A stretch of DNA of 64,000 nucleotides from assembly GCA_034521445.1 (NCBI GenBank), contig JAXHMM010000005.1, positions 310,001 to 374,000 on the forward strand, in the 5' to 3' direction. Each line of letters begins with the position of its first letter. Position 1 is the stretch's first letter. Of this stretch, positions 37,628 through 45,570 are shown in pieces. The notes beneath the pieces are model-generated. The model was not told the DNA's origin. It ran no database searches and saw only the letters and a list, made by a program, of their open reading frames with translations. The stretch is from Balneolaceae bacterium (lineage in GTDB: Bacteria; Bacteroidota; Rhodothermia; Balneolales; Balneolaceae). The position numbers and the translations under genes are program-made.

Positions 37628-37820
37628 CCTATTTCGGGCAAATTCCCCTGCCGTAAATTTGTGATTCTGTCACAATTATTGAATTCTCAAATGACCGTAA
37701 CAGCTTGTAATGACATATGTGGCGGCAAGGAATTGTGAAACTTTCACAAAAATAAGCCCCCAAAAATTAGCCTAAAAGTAGGGGGAGTAGGCATCGCGAT
37801 TTCCGCGCCCAATGACCAGC
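37628..37820 (+). repeat. dispersed non-coding repeat, divergent copy D
   Basis: Shares the head (TTTCGGGCAAATTCCCC) and tail (GGCATCGCGATTTCCGCGCCC) with copies A and B, while the middle differs. It contains two palindromes, TTTGTGATTCTGTCACAA (about 37660-37677) and TTGTGAAACTTTCACAA (about 37735-37751), separated by 57 bp. It lies between the AbiEii toxin 3' end and the 3' end of the WYL gene. Confidence 0.7.
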
Positions 37821-37849
37821 CTAATAGACAAAATCTTAGCTGACACATA

Positions 37850-38815
37850 TCAGGACGCCCCCAACCCCTCCGGCCTGACCACCTTCACCCTGTCCCCGTA
37901 GCTCCTCACCAGGGCCTTCAGCTCGTAGTTAATCCGCACAAAAAGCCGCACGGTTACCGTATCCTCTCCCCTTTCGACCACCTCCTGGGACTCATGGATG
38001 GGTTTCGACAGCACGTACTCCGACTGCGGGTAATAGAACTTCAGCACAATCTCCTCGGGATCGCCCACGAAACGGCTGATCCCGATGGTGTGCCGGAACA
38101 CCTCCTCGCGGTCCCCCGTGAAATAGCGGAAATCCGCGTCCTCCTCCACCTCCAGCCGCCGGATGCGATCCAGTCCAAATATCCGCTCCTCCCCGGTCAG
38201 CTCGTCGTAGGCATAGACGTACCACCGGTCGTCGTACTCCTTCAACAGGTAGGGGTGAATCAACCGCCGCTTCGGGCGGTCGCTGCGGATCGCCCGGTAG
38301 GAGATGTCCACCACCTGCCGCAGCTCGATGGCATCAACCAGGGGCTCAATCCACTGCAGCCCCTCAACCGGCGCCGGCTGGTCAAACTGGACGTACCTGG
38401 ACAGCTCCCCCTGCAGCCGACTTTCAATCCTGGAAAAGGTCAGCGCCTTCTCCACAAAATTCCGGAAGCGGTTCAGGTACGGCAGCGCCCCGCTCTGGTC
38501 CAGCAGCGCCAGGGCAAACTCGGCCGCCTCCATCTCCCCGTAGTCCACCGGAAAAGCCTTGATGGTATAGTCCTTATCCTCGTAGTAGTACCCGTTGCGG
38601 GCGCGCGAGTATCGGATGGGCGCCCGGAACTCCAGGTCCTCGGAGTACTTCATCTCGTGGATGTCCTTCTGCAGGGTCTCCCTTGAGATGCGCTGATCCA
38701 GCAGCCGCTCGATCTCCTCCAGCAGCTTTTCGGTGGAGGGATACGCCATCGACTTTTTGCGCAGGCACTCGTCGATGACCTGGTACCTCAGGTATGCGTT
38801 TTTGTTCAGGGGCAT
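37850..38815 (-). CDS. WYL-domain transcriptional regulator
   Basis: The 321-residue protein starts MPLNKNAYLRYQVIDECL, has an N-terminal HTH (about 1-70), a WYL domain (EYDDRWYVYAYDELTGEERIFGLDRI, about 205-235) and the C-terminal WCX extension ending VRSYGDRVKVVRPEG. WYL proteins bind nucleic acid or small ligands and control defence genes. An N-terminal fragment of the same gene lies at 41836-41947, directly divergent to an AAA ATPase, and a C-terminal fragment lies at 32275-32448, so the gene has been copied and cut up locally. Confidence 0.9.
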   Translation of the reverse strand: MPLNKNAYLRYQVIDECLRKKSMAYPSTEKLLEEIERLLDQRISRETLQKDIHEMKYSEDLEFRAPIRYSRARNGYYYEDKDYTIKAFPVDYGEMEAAEFALALLDQSGALPYLNRFRNFVEKALTFSRIESRLQGELSRYVQFDQPAPVEGLQWIEPLVDAIELRQVVDISYRAIRSDRPKRRLIHPYLLKEYDDRWYVYAYDELTGEERIFGLDRIRRLEVEEDADFRYFTGDREEVFRHTIGISRFVGDPEEIVLKFYYPQSEYVLSKPIHESQEVVERGEDTVTVRLFVRINYELKALVRSYGDRVKVVRPEGLGAS

Positions 38816-39021
38816 ATTTTATTTCCAGCCTTCATTGGGATCCCACGTAAATGCAAAGTCCTTACCTTCTCTTAAGGACTTTGTAGCTGGCCATTCGATT
38901 CGGGGTCCGGTTGCCGCTGTATCTGCCACGGAGTGGCACCATATGACCGAAATAGCCACACGGATTCCCTATGATCAGTGATCACCCAACAAACAGCGTT
39001 CAGTTTACACTCCCCGATTTA

Positions 39022-39223
39022 TTAATAAGTCGTACCGATCCTGAGCTCAAAAAATATCTTTTGTACCGTACTAATAGGATGGGAATCACTATTAGCCTTT
39101 TTATAATCTTCAACTGACTTTTCCCCATGTTCCATTGCCTCTTCCAATCTATCTCTCAATGTAGCCATACAAATCATTACGTGGAATGATATTCCTGAGT
39201 CTTTCTATATCCCGTAAGTTCAT
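39022..39223 (-). other. possible small overlapping reading frames in a 560-bp gap
   Basis: The stretch 38816-39375 has no convincing gene. Two short minus-strand frames stand out: 49 codons from ATG 39168 to stop 39022 (MATLRDRLEEAMEHGEKSV...) and 24 codons from ATG 39223 (MNLRDIERLRNIIPRNDLYG), which end and start within each other. They look like one small protein split by a frameshift, or a remnant. No family is recognised. Confidence 0.3.
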
Positions 39224-39375
39224 TTCCTAACTCCCTCTCTACTTCGGTGCAGTCCGCAAAATGTTTGGCAGTATATTTAAAATGTAAAAGGAACCAATAT
39301 TCAAAACAGGGATTACAATAGCACAAAGAGACTTTACCTGCATATTTATTATTTATTTTGGCGATTTCTTCTTTT

Positions 39376-39654
39376 TTAGATCTTCAATGCATCCTCTTTC
39401 CCATCTGACAATATTTTGTCCATGTCAATAACGGCAAATGCCTGATCCACGCCCCTTTCGACCAATTCAATGGCTTTATTGATGGCTTTGTCAAAGCTTC
39501 CTGTCGCTTCAGGTAACCTAGGTAAAACATCAATCCATCTTAGTTCATCTTCCTCATGATCCCTCATATTCTGGAAATAATAGTGCTCCACGTATCCATC
39601 TCCTACGATGGCGATGGATTTCTTGAGACGTCTCCCCCCTGTTTTCCTAGCCAT
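39376..39654 (-). pseudogene. truncated RloB-like protein
   Basis: The frame starts at 39654, overlapping the ATPase stop by 8 bp, and reads RLKKSIAIVGDGYVEHYYFQ and then DQAFAVIDMDKILSDGKEDA. This is the N-terminal half of RloB, a Toprim-like nuclease. It ends after 92 residues, whereas RloB is about 200; the motifs of the C-terminal half are not found in the AT-rich sequence downstream. RloB normally acts with the AAA15 ATPase encoded upstream. The nuclease half of this system looks dead. Confidence 0.7.
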
Positions 39655-40960
39655 CGGTAAATGTAACAGGTTTGGTTTTGGGTTTTGCTCCTAACTTTCC
39701 CAAATCATAGGCATTGAATATAGAACTGGTTTTTCTGATTTTATCTGATTTAAAATCGGATAAAGAAAACAGATCCGTTGCTCCCTTTTCATTTTTTTCC
39801 GTGAACCAGATAGCATCATTCCGAAGAATATCTCTTCGGGTCAGCAGAGATATATTGTGTGTTGTAAATAACAGCTGGGCAAAATCCGAGTTTTCCAGGA
39901 AATTGACGACTAACTGCTCAAGAAGATCTGGATGCAGAGAAGTTTCTATCTCATCAATAAACAGGAATGAATTGCTTTTTAAAGCCATCAGAAGGGGACC
40001 CACCAACTGGAAATACCTGCGGGTGCCATTCGACTCCTCCTCTTTAGGAAGTGTCATGGTTAATTTTTCTGATCCCTGTCCTTTAAATTCGTGCAGAAAC
40101 TCCACATCCAGTGATTTCAGTTTCTTTCGTTCCTTTATTTCTCTCTTTGCTTCATCGGGAATAGGCATTTGTTCGATCTTCTCCAACATCTGATCGCTAA
40201 TAGAAATCTCATCTTCAACGATATTCAGGTCCGTTATATTCAGATCGGCATTCTTTAAAAATTCAACAACCTGTTTCTTTTGTATTACACCTCTATCGAT
40301 AATTCCGCTGGTCCAGCTAAATAAATTTTCTTTGTCTTCCGGCGAAATAATGGGCAAGAAATTATTGTCAAACCAACCAATCAGTGAATCAAGGATCGGA
40401 ATAGAAACATTGGTTTTTGAATACGCTCCCATTACCGTCACATTTTTAATAGTATTGGCTTCCAGGTTTCTGGTATCCTGCGCTTGAATATTCTCAAGCG
40501 TACTGCCGAATTCGATGGTACTGACCTTGCCATCATACTCCCGCTCGTAGAAAAGGGCTTTCTTATTTTTGGGATAATAGTTCAGGACCTCCCTTCTGAT
40601 GAATTGATTATTAAACACGATGTCATAGTCATATTTTATCTCGTCGAGATAAAAGGTCAGATTAAAACGGGTATCCTCTTCAACAGCCGTTCCCAACTTA
40701 TGCTTGTGGTATCTGATAGGATCTGTTTTTTGATCCAGCGGTTTCAGCACCAGATCCCGCAGCATTTGGAGGGCATTGAGTATATTGGTCTTGCCGGAGG
40801 CATTAGGACCGTAAATTATTCCCAGTTTTAACACACGGGTCCCGTCCGGCAGTTTGGTGATGTAGTAGCTTCCCAGCGTATCATCGTTCGTTGCTTCAAA
40901 AGACAAGGTCACCCTGTCATGGACCGGTCCAAAATTCGAAAAGCTGAATTCCAAAATCAT
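39647..40960 (-). CDS. AAA15-family ATPase (RloA/AbiL-like)
   Basis: The 437-residue protein has a Walker A YGPNASGKTNILNAL (about residue 50), a Walker B SFLFIDEIETSLHPD (about 335) and the ABC-like H-loop LFTTHNISLLTRRD. This is the RecF/SMC-like AAA15 ATPase paired with RloB in AbiL-type abortive infection and, in a related form, with a DUF4435 Toprim protein in PARIS. It would sense a phage component and release the nuclease. The gene itself is intact, but its partner is truncated. Confidence 0.88.
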   Translation of the reverse strand: MILEFSFSNFGPVHDRVTLSFEATNDDTLGSYYITKLPDGTRVLKLGIIYGPNASGKTNILNALQMLRDLVLKPLDQKTDPIRYHKHKLGTAVEEDTRFNLTFYLDEIKYDYDIVFNNQFIRREVLNYYPKNKKALFYEREYDGKVSTIEFGSTLENIQAQDTRNLEANTIKNVTVMGAYSKTNVSIPILDSLIGWFDNNFLPIISPEDKENLFSWTSGIIDRGVIQKKQVVEFLKNADLNITDLNIVEDEISISDQMLEKIEQMPIPDEAKREIKERKKLKSLDVEFLHEFKGQGSEKLTMTLPKEEESNGTRRYFQLVGPLLMALKSNSFLFIDEIETSLHPDLLEQLVVNFLENSDFAQLLFTTHNISLLTRRDILRNDAIWFTEKNEKGATDLFSLSDFKSDKIRKTSSIFNAYDLGKLGAKPKTKPVTFTDG

Positions 40961-41042
40961 ATTTCTGCAATTTTATGTGCTATATTTGCAGTGTGAATGC
41001 ATAATATAGATAAATTATTTCCATATTGCAGTTTTTATATCC

Positions 41043-41132
41043 TTATTGGTTGACAGGGCGTTTTGTCTCCCTTGCTCTATTCAACAACCGTTGATGAACA
41101 GACTGAGCTACATTTTTCCTATTACGTGTCAT
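41043..41132 (-). pseudogene. N-terminal stub of an AbiEii toxin
   Basis: A 29-codon frame begins at ATG 41132, overlapping the AbiEi-like stop at 41122. It reads MTRNRKNVAQSVHQRLLNRA, a close match to the conserved N-terminus of AbiEii nucleotidyltransferases (NVAxSVxxRLLNxAR). It then stops. The remaining 300 or so codons are absent; the next gene begins 80 bp away. The toxin has been deleted and the antitoxin kept. Confidence 0.75.
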
Positions 41133-41743
41133 GAGCTATGGTTTCCAGATATGGTCGAATTACGCTCTCAACCCGACAAATATCGGCATACTTCAGAATA
41201 TCGGAGTAGGTGGCCTTTTCCTTCTTTGAGTCCTCTTTTAAGCGCCTCCAGTGCAATTTCCAGCCCGATTTTATTGCGAAATTTAAAACAATCGGCAATG
41301 GTTTTAGCCGGATCATATACCTGGATCTCCACCCCATCAATTTCATGATTTTCTATTCCCTCAGTCAGACTCTTTCCTGAAAACCGGTACACTTGTATGG
41401 GAGGATAGTCCAGCTTCGGCTTCCAGTGCCTGCGAGGAAGTGCTATATGCACCCGGTGGGGAATCTCAGTAGTCATATCATGAAAATCGAGTGCAGAAAT
41501 CAGGCAAACTATTGCATCAGGTATCTTGGTGCCAACTACAGCCAGATCGGGATTAGATAGCGGTCCCTTATCTTCAAGCTGATAAACACCGCGTTCAAGT
41601 CGGTTGAGATATCCATGGTCTCGCATCCAATACAGCGTGCGACTGTGAATCCCTTCATCCAGCGCCTCCGAGGTACGCATGATTCCCCCATGTTCTTTAA
41701 ACAGAGCCACGGCTTCCTTGATCTTTTGGTCGGAGACAGACAT
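41122..41743 (-). CDS. AbiEi-type antitoxin, one frameshift near the C-terminus
   Basis: The protein has an N-terminal winged helix (GGIMRTSEALDEGIHSRTLY) and the AbiEi domain (GTKIPDAIVCLISALDFHDM, ALPRRHWKPKLDYPPIQVYR, DGVEIQVYDPAKTIADCFKF). The open frame stops at 41168, but shifting one base in the AGGAAAAGG stretch near 41215 gives the expected family ending DICRVESVIRPYLE, with a stop at 41122. Probably a homopolymer error. Its toxin is reduced to 29 codons. Confidence 0.82.
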
Positions 41744-41835
41744 TCCCGCTTGGATAACTTACTTTACAGTTAATAATAAGTGTAAAGGTTTTTATCCAAA
41801 TCGGCAAGTTGCGGCAATTGCTGAAGCAAGGTAGA

Positions 41836-41947
41836 GCCGCTCGATCTCCTCCAGCAGCTTTTCGGTGGAGGGAAACGCCATCGACTTTTTGCGCAGGCAC
41901 TCGTCGATGACCTGGTACCTCAGGTATGCGTTTTTGTTCAGGGGCAT
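41836..41947 (-). pseudogene. N-terminal fragment of a WYL regulator gene
   Basis: The 112 bp are identical but for one base to the first 37 codons of the full WYL gene at 37850-38815, starting at the ATG. The sequence then departs abruptly after IERL. The fragment is divergent to the AAA ATPase starting at 42030, suggesting an original WYL-AAA divergent pair that was split when the 38.8-41.8 kb segment was inserted or rearranged. Confidence 0.88.
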
Positions 41948-42029
41948 AAGAAAAAAGTAAACCGTATGTAGGGTACGGTTTGAGCCTTTAGATTGCAAAC
42001 ACAGCAATCCGAACCAAGAAGAAAGGCCT

Positions 42030-43070
42030 ATGAAAAGCAGCTATTTGATAGAACTCGGCAGATACCTGGGAGGACCCGGAATATTGTATCACTACTACAA
42101 GACCGGCCGGTTCCCCAACGTGATATCCATCTCCGATTACGATTCTGTGGGATGGGAGAAAATCTACCGGTACTGCCGAAACACCTACCACTGGGAGGAG
42201 GGCGACGAGATCGAAAAAGAATACATCAGCGCCGACGGGAAAAAGAAAACCTACCTGTTCCTGCACCTGAAGGGGAGCATCACCCTCTGCAATCCCTACG
42301 ACCGGAAGGCAAAACTGCTCTACGATACGACCACCGATCCCAAACTGCTGGAAGAGATCCAGGAGCGATTTTACCGGATCGCCCCGCAGATCTCCCCTCA
42401 CAGCATCGGGATCATCAGGCAGGCCAGCGGCCGCCTCGAGGTAAAATCGTTCAACTTCAATCCACCCGAGCAATCCATCATCCGCTACCTGGATGAGGCT
42501 ACGCAGGAGCTCTATCACCGGATGATCCGGGAACTGCAGCAGAGCAACGGGAGCGGACTCTACCTGCTGCACGGCGAGCCCGGCACCGGCAAAACCACGT
42601 TCATCAAGGAAGTGCTGAGCGAAACAGACAAGAAGGCCCTGTTCCTCTCCCCTTCCCTAACCGAGGACCTGACCTCCCCCAACCTGATTTCCCTGCTGAT
42701 GGACTACCCGGACTCCATCCTGGTGATAGAGGATGCCGAATCGGTCATCATGGAGAGGCAGGCCGACAACTCCAACGCCGTATCCAACCTGCTGAACATG
42801 ACCGACGGATTCCTGGCCGATTTCCTGAACCTGAAAATCATTTGCACCTTTAACACAGAATTGAGAAATATCGACAAGGCACTCTGCCGGAATGGGAGGC
42901 TGAAAGGGATGCATGAATTCACCAAACTGGAGCCGGGGAGAGCAAAGGATGTAGCCGAACTCCTCGGGCGAGAGATCTACCCGGAAAAACCGATGACCAT
43001 CGCGGAAATTTGTAATTCCGGAGAATTTGCAGGAGAATACCAATCAAAATCCATTGGGTTTGCCAAGTAG
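42030..43070 (+). CDS. AAA+ ATPase (BCS1-like) with unknown N-terminal domain
   Basis: The 346-residue protein has an N-terminal domain of about 165 residues with no recognised family (starts MKSSYLIELGRYLGGPGILY), then an AAA+ module: Walker A HGEPGTGKTTFIKEV (about 185), Walker B SILVIEDAES and sensor-1/arginine region CTFNTELRNIDKALCRNGRL typical of BCS1-like ATPases. It is divergent to the WYL fragment and likely was WYL-controlled. Function in defence is plausible but not shown. Full length. Confidence 0.8.
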   Translation: MKSSYLIELGRYLGGPGILYHYYKTGRFPNVISISDYDSVGWEKIYRYCRNTYHWEEGDEIEKEYISADGKKKTYLFLHLKGSITLCNPYDRKAKLLYDTTTDPKLLEEIQERFYRIAPQISPHSIGIIRQASGRLEVKSFNFNPPEQSIIRYLDEATQELYHRMIRELQQSNGSGLYLLHGEPGTGKTTFIKEVLSETDKKALFLSPSLTEDLTSPNLISLLMDYPDSILVIEDAESVIMERQADNSNAVSNLLNMTDGFLADFLNLKIICTFNTELRNIDKALCRNGRLKGMHEFTKLEPGRAKDVAELLGREIYPEKPMTIAEICNSGEFAGEYQSKSIGFAK

Positions 43071-43367
43071 ATAAATGAGCGTGGTGGAACTTGCCAATGA
43101 GATTCTGAGTGAAGCTTCGGCTTATCTAGCATAGTTGGAGCTTGACCACCGACTCAAGGAAAGATAGCGTTCTTCGAGAATCATTCATTCATACGTGACG
43201 GAACTCAAGAAAAATTTTCTTCGAAAACTACCGGGCTGCTCAGTATCAGAAAATAGGAGGGGCTCAATTCCATTATTGATAAAATTTTTGAGGCTCAGCG
43301 TGAAAAGAAAACTAAATTGAATCAAGGCGAAGGAAATAATAGACAACTCCAATTGCTTTTACTGATA
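43071..43367. other. degenerate coding-like stretch
   Basis: Plus-strand fragments in shifting frames read as protein (LELDHRLKE, then AQYQKIGGLNSIIDKIFEAQ), suggesting the tail of a gene that once followed the AAA ATPase. Stops and frame changes are too dense to name a family. From here to about 53.2 kb base composition is clearly AT-rich. Confidence 0.35.
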
Positions 43368-44184
43368 TCATATAACACCTCTCTTCTTCAACTCCCAAAA
43401 GCATTTAGCAGTCGCCTTAACATCGGATTTTGCATTGGCTCTGTCCAAATCTGATCTGAAGCGTATAATACAATCTCTTCAGTCTTACCATCGTATCCCA
43501 TCTCCCGGTTGTGATAGAACAATACTCAGTTGATTCTACCATCGTACAAATACCCTCGATTTTTGATAATGGATTTTTGCCAAAGACTCATACTCAGCTC
43601 CTAAAACCTTTTTATCAAAATTTAAGTTATGTGCAACCAGACAGTCTGCAATCATAAGACCACTAAAATTCATCAAAACATTTTTTAAATCAATTCCATG
43701 AACCTCAGAATATTCATTACTTATGCCATGGCATTGTTGATTCATGTGAAACTTTAAATCCATCAGGTTTCACTATTGAATCTTTTTGATAGATAATTTC
43801 TCCTTCAGAATTGCATAAAATCCATGCTAACTGGACTAACCTTGGCCAATTATCAATATCTTCTACATTAGCATCCCATTTTTGGGGTAATCCGTTTGTT
43901 TCAACATCAAAAAGAAATAAATATTGATTCTGATTACCCTTAGATGTTTTACCTCTTTTATAAATTTTCTTAGGCTTTTTGTAATTTAACCCAGAAACCT
44001 GAAATGAAGGATCTACCTCTATAATTTTATATAAACCTCCGAAAATATGAGTACCAGATTCTATGGGAACATATGGATCTATAAAGGTTACCTTGTTATC
44101 ATAATATGATACTCGATTAAAGTTACGGTGTGCGGCAATATAATCTTTATTATCATATTCAGTCTTGCTGAACTTGAACCCCAT
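43368..44184 (-). pseudogene. DEDD 3'-5' exonuclease (DnaQ-like), frameshifted
   Basis: Joined frames give a protein of about 270 residues with an N-terminal extension, motif I FLFDVETNGLPQKW, a middle LVAHNLNFDKKVLGAEY (motif II), and the C-terminal DVKATAKCFWELKKRG (motif III) ending at stop 43368. Frame changes occur near 43745 and 43500-43420. All three exonuclease motifs can be traced, so it was an active-type DnaQ fold recently, or is active and mis-sequenced. It overlaps the small gene upstream. Confidence 0.75.
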
Positions 44185-44420
44185 CTGTTAGGTGCCCCAT
44201 TATTGGTAAATAAAATTTATTAACTGCTGAAGATATATTCTTTTGGAAATCTGGATATTGACGATATTGATTTTGAATTTTTTTAAATTTTTTAAATCCT
44301 ATCAAGTCTCTTCTTTAGAGTATTTGATTCATCTTCAAGAATACTCAATTTTACAATTGGCATTAGTAAATTCGTACCGGCTACCTCTTCATAAAATCCT
44401 ATTTCTTCAAATGAGGACAT
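44159..44420 (-). pseudogene. small protein upstream of the exonuclease, frameshifted
   Basis: From ATG 44420 the frame reads MSSFEEIGFYEEVAGTNLLM and stops at 44292. One base shift there restores a coherent tail (QNQYRQYPDFQKNISSAVNK, then LPIMGHLTDGV) to a stop at 44159. The intact product would be about 86 residues and acidic/helical. Its end overlaps the exonuclease start at 44184, indicating a coupled pair. No family recognised. Confidence 0.5.
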
Positions 44421-44479
44421 TTATCGTCTTCTTGTTTTTATACTATTATCTTTTTAGCGCTTCCTCAGGATGCATCTAA

Positions 44480-45220
44480 ATTACGTATATTTAGTAAAAT
44501 AGAATGCAATATTGTAAGAATAAATACAGGGAATTCTTCACTAGCCTACGGCTAAAGATTTACTATTACCTGCAAGCCGTTAGTGGTCAATATTATAAGT
44601 ACTATAAAAATTTTTTATGGATTTGAACACATAGCTTGCCAGCAAGGGTGCACTTCAACATTCTGACCATACACGGTTATCATGAAGACTGAGGAGTATT
44701 CTTTCATGGCTCATGGAAGTGGTTCTCAAAGATTCATTTTAGAAAAATGTTGCCCCCCACAAAGGTAACCATCGGTCCTAAGTATTACCTACTGGAGCAG
44801 TTGGTCCAGGTGCGTTTTATACACACCTTTCAGAGAACCTGACTTAAATTTACGTTCACCCTCAGCCGTCAGCCCCCATCGCTATTCCCTAGATTCCCGA
44901 AGCAAGGTGGCCCATACCACCTTCGTTGATACCAAAGCCAAGCACAATACCTCGAGTTTAGCGATGCAATCGGTTGCTGACGATCAACGAACGAACTCAT
45001 CATATTCACCTAATAGTGAGAGGTAGATCATCACTACGTATCCGACGGTGGAAACAGGTGTTAATAGTTTACTTTCTTAAAACGAATGTCATGGAAAAAT
45101 CGGTAAAATGTTCCGGAAGAGAGCTTAGTTAACCGGACGACTTTCCGCTGAAGTCTACATTATATTCATTGTTCTTATGGATTCAAATATTCTTTTCGTT
45201 AAATAAATCAGGAAGTAACA
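44480..45220. other. gene-poor, degenerate AT-rich stretch
   Basis: No intact gene. On the minus strand, 44990-44789 reads as a protein C-terminus in one frame (EVLCLALVSTKVVWATLLRE, then RWGLTAEGERKFKSGSLKGV and a stop at 44789), with a single internal TAG. The segment looks like a remnant of an unidentified gene, possibly a transposase. The rest (44480-44780 and 45000-45220) shows nothing I can support. Confidence 0.35.
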
Positions 45221-45221
45221 A

Positions 45222-45570
45222 ATGGATAAAATTGAACAACTAAGGTCAGACTGAGAAATTCAACCAAGAGCGCGACTGGGAACAGTTCCATTCGCCTAAA
45301 AATATCGCGATGGCTTTATCGGTAGAAGCTGGTGAAGTAACGGAAATCTTTCAGTGGATGAGAGCTGATGATAAGCTTCAAACTAGATAAAGAGACACTG
45401 CAAAAGCTGAAGCATTAAATCGTGACGCTCTTCTGTACTTATTACTATTAGCCTCAAAATATGATCTGGACCTGGTTGAAGTAGCAAAGGAAGAAGCTGG
45501 AATTAAACGAAGAAAAATATCCGGTAGAGAAGGCAAAGGGGACCTCTAAAAAGTATACCGACCTACGCTT
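45222..45570 (+). pseudogene. MazG-like nucleotide pyrophosphohydrolase, frameshifted
   Basis: Three joined frames give about 115 residues: RKFNQERDWEQFHSPKNIAM, SVEAGEVTEIFQW (the EAGE metal-binding motif), DALLYLLLLASKYDLDLVEV and the tail EEKYPVEKAKGTSKKYTDL. This is the short all-alpha NTP pyrophosphatase class (dCTPase/MazG-like). Frame breaks are near 45250, 45390 and 45495. It sits directly ahead of the DUF2075 gene, a common pairing in defence islands, where it may remove nucleotides. Confidence 0.75.

Noticed and set aside
26107-37820. A CRISPR array
   Set aside because: Copies are kilobases apart and long; no regular short repeat-spacer pattern and no cas genes anywhere.
44243-44479. 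A 78-codon plus-strand hydrophobic frame
   Set aside because: It is antisense to the small gene coupled to the exonuclease, and AT-rich DNA often yields such hydrophobic shadow frames.
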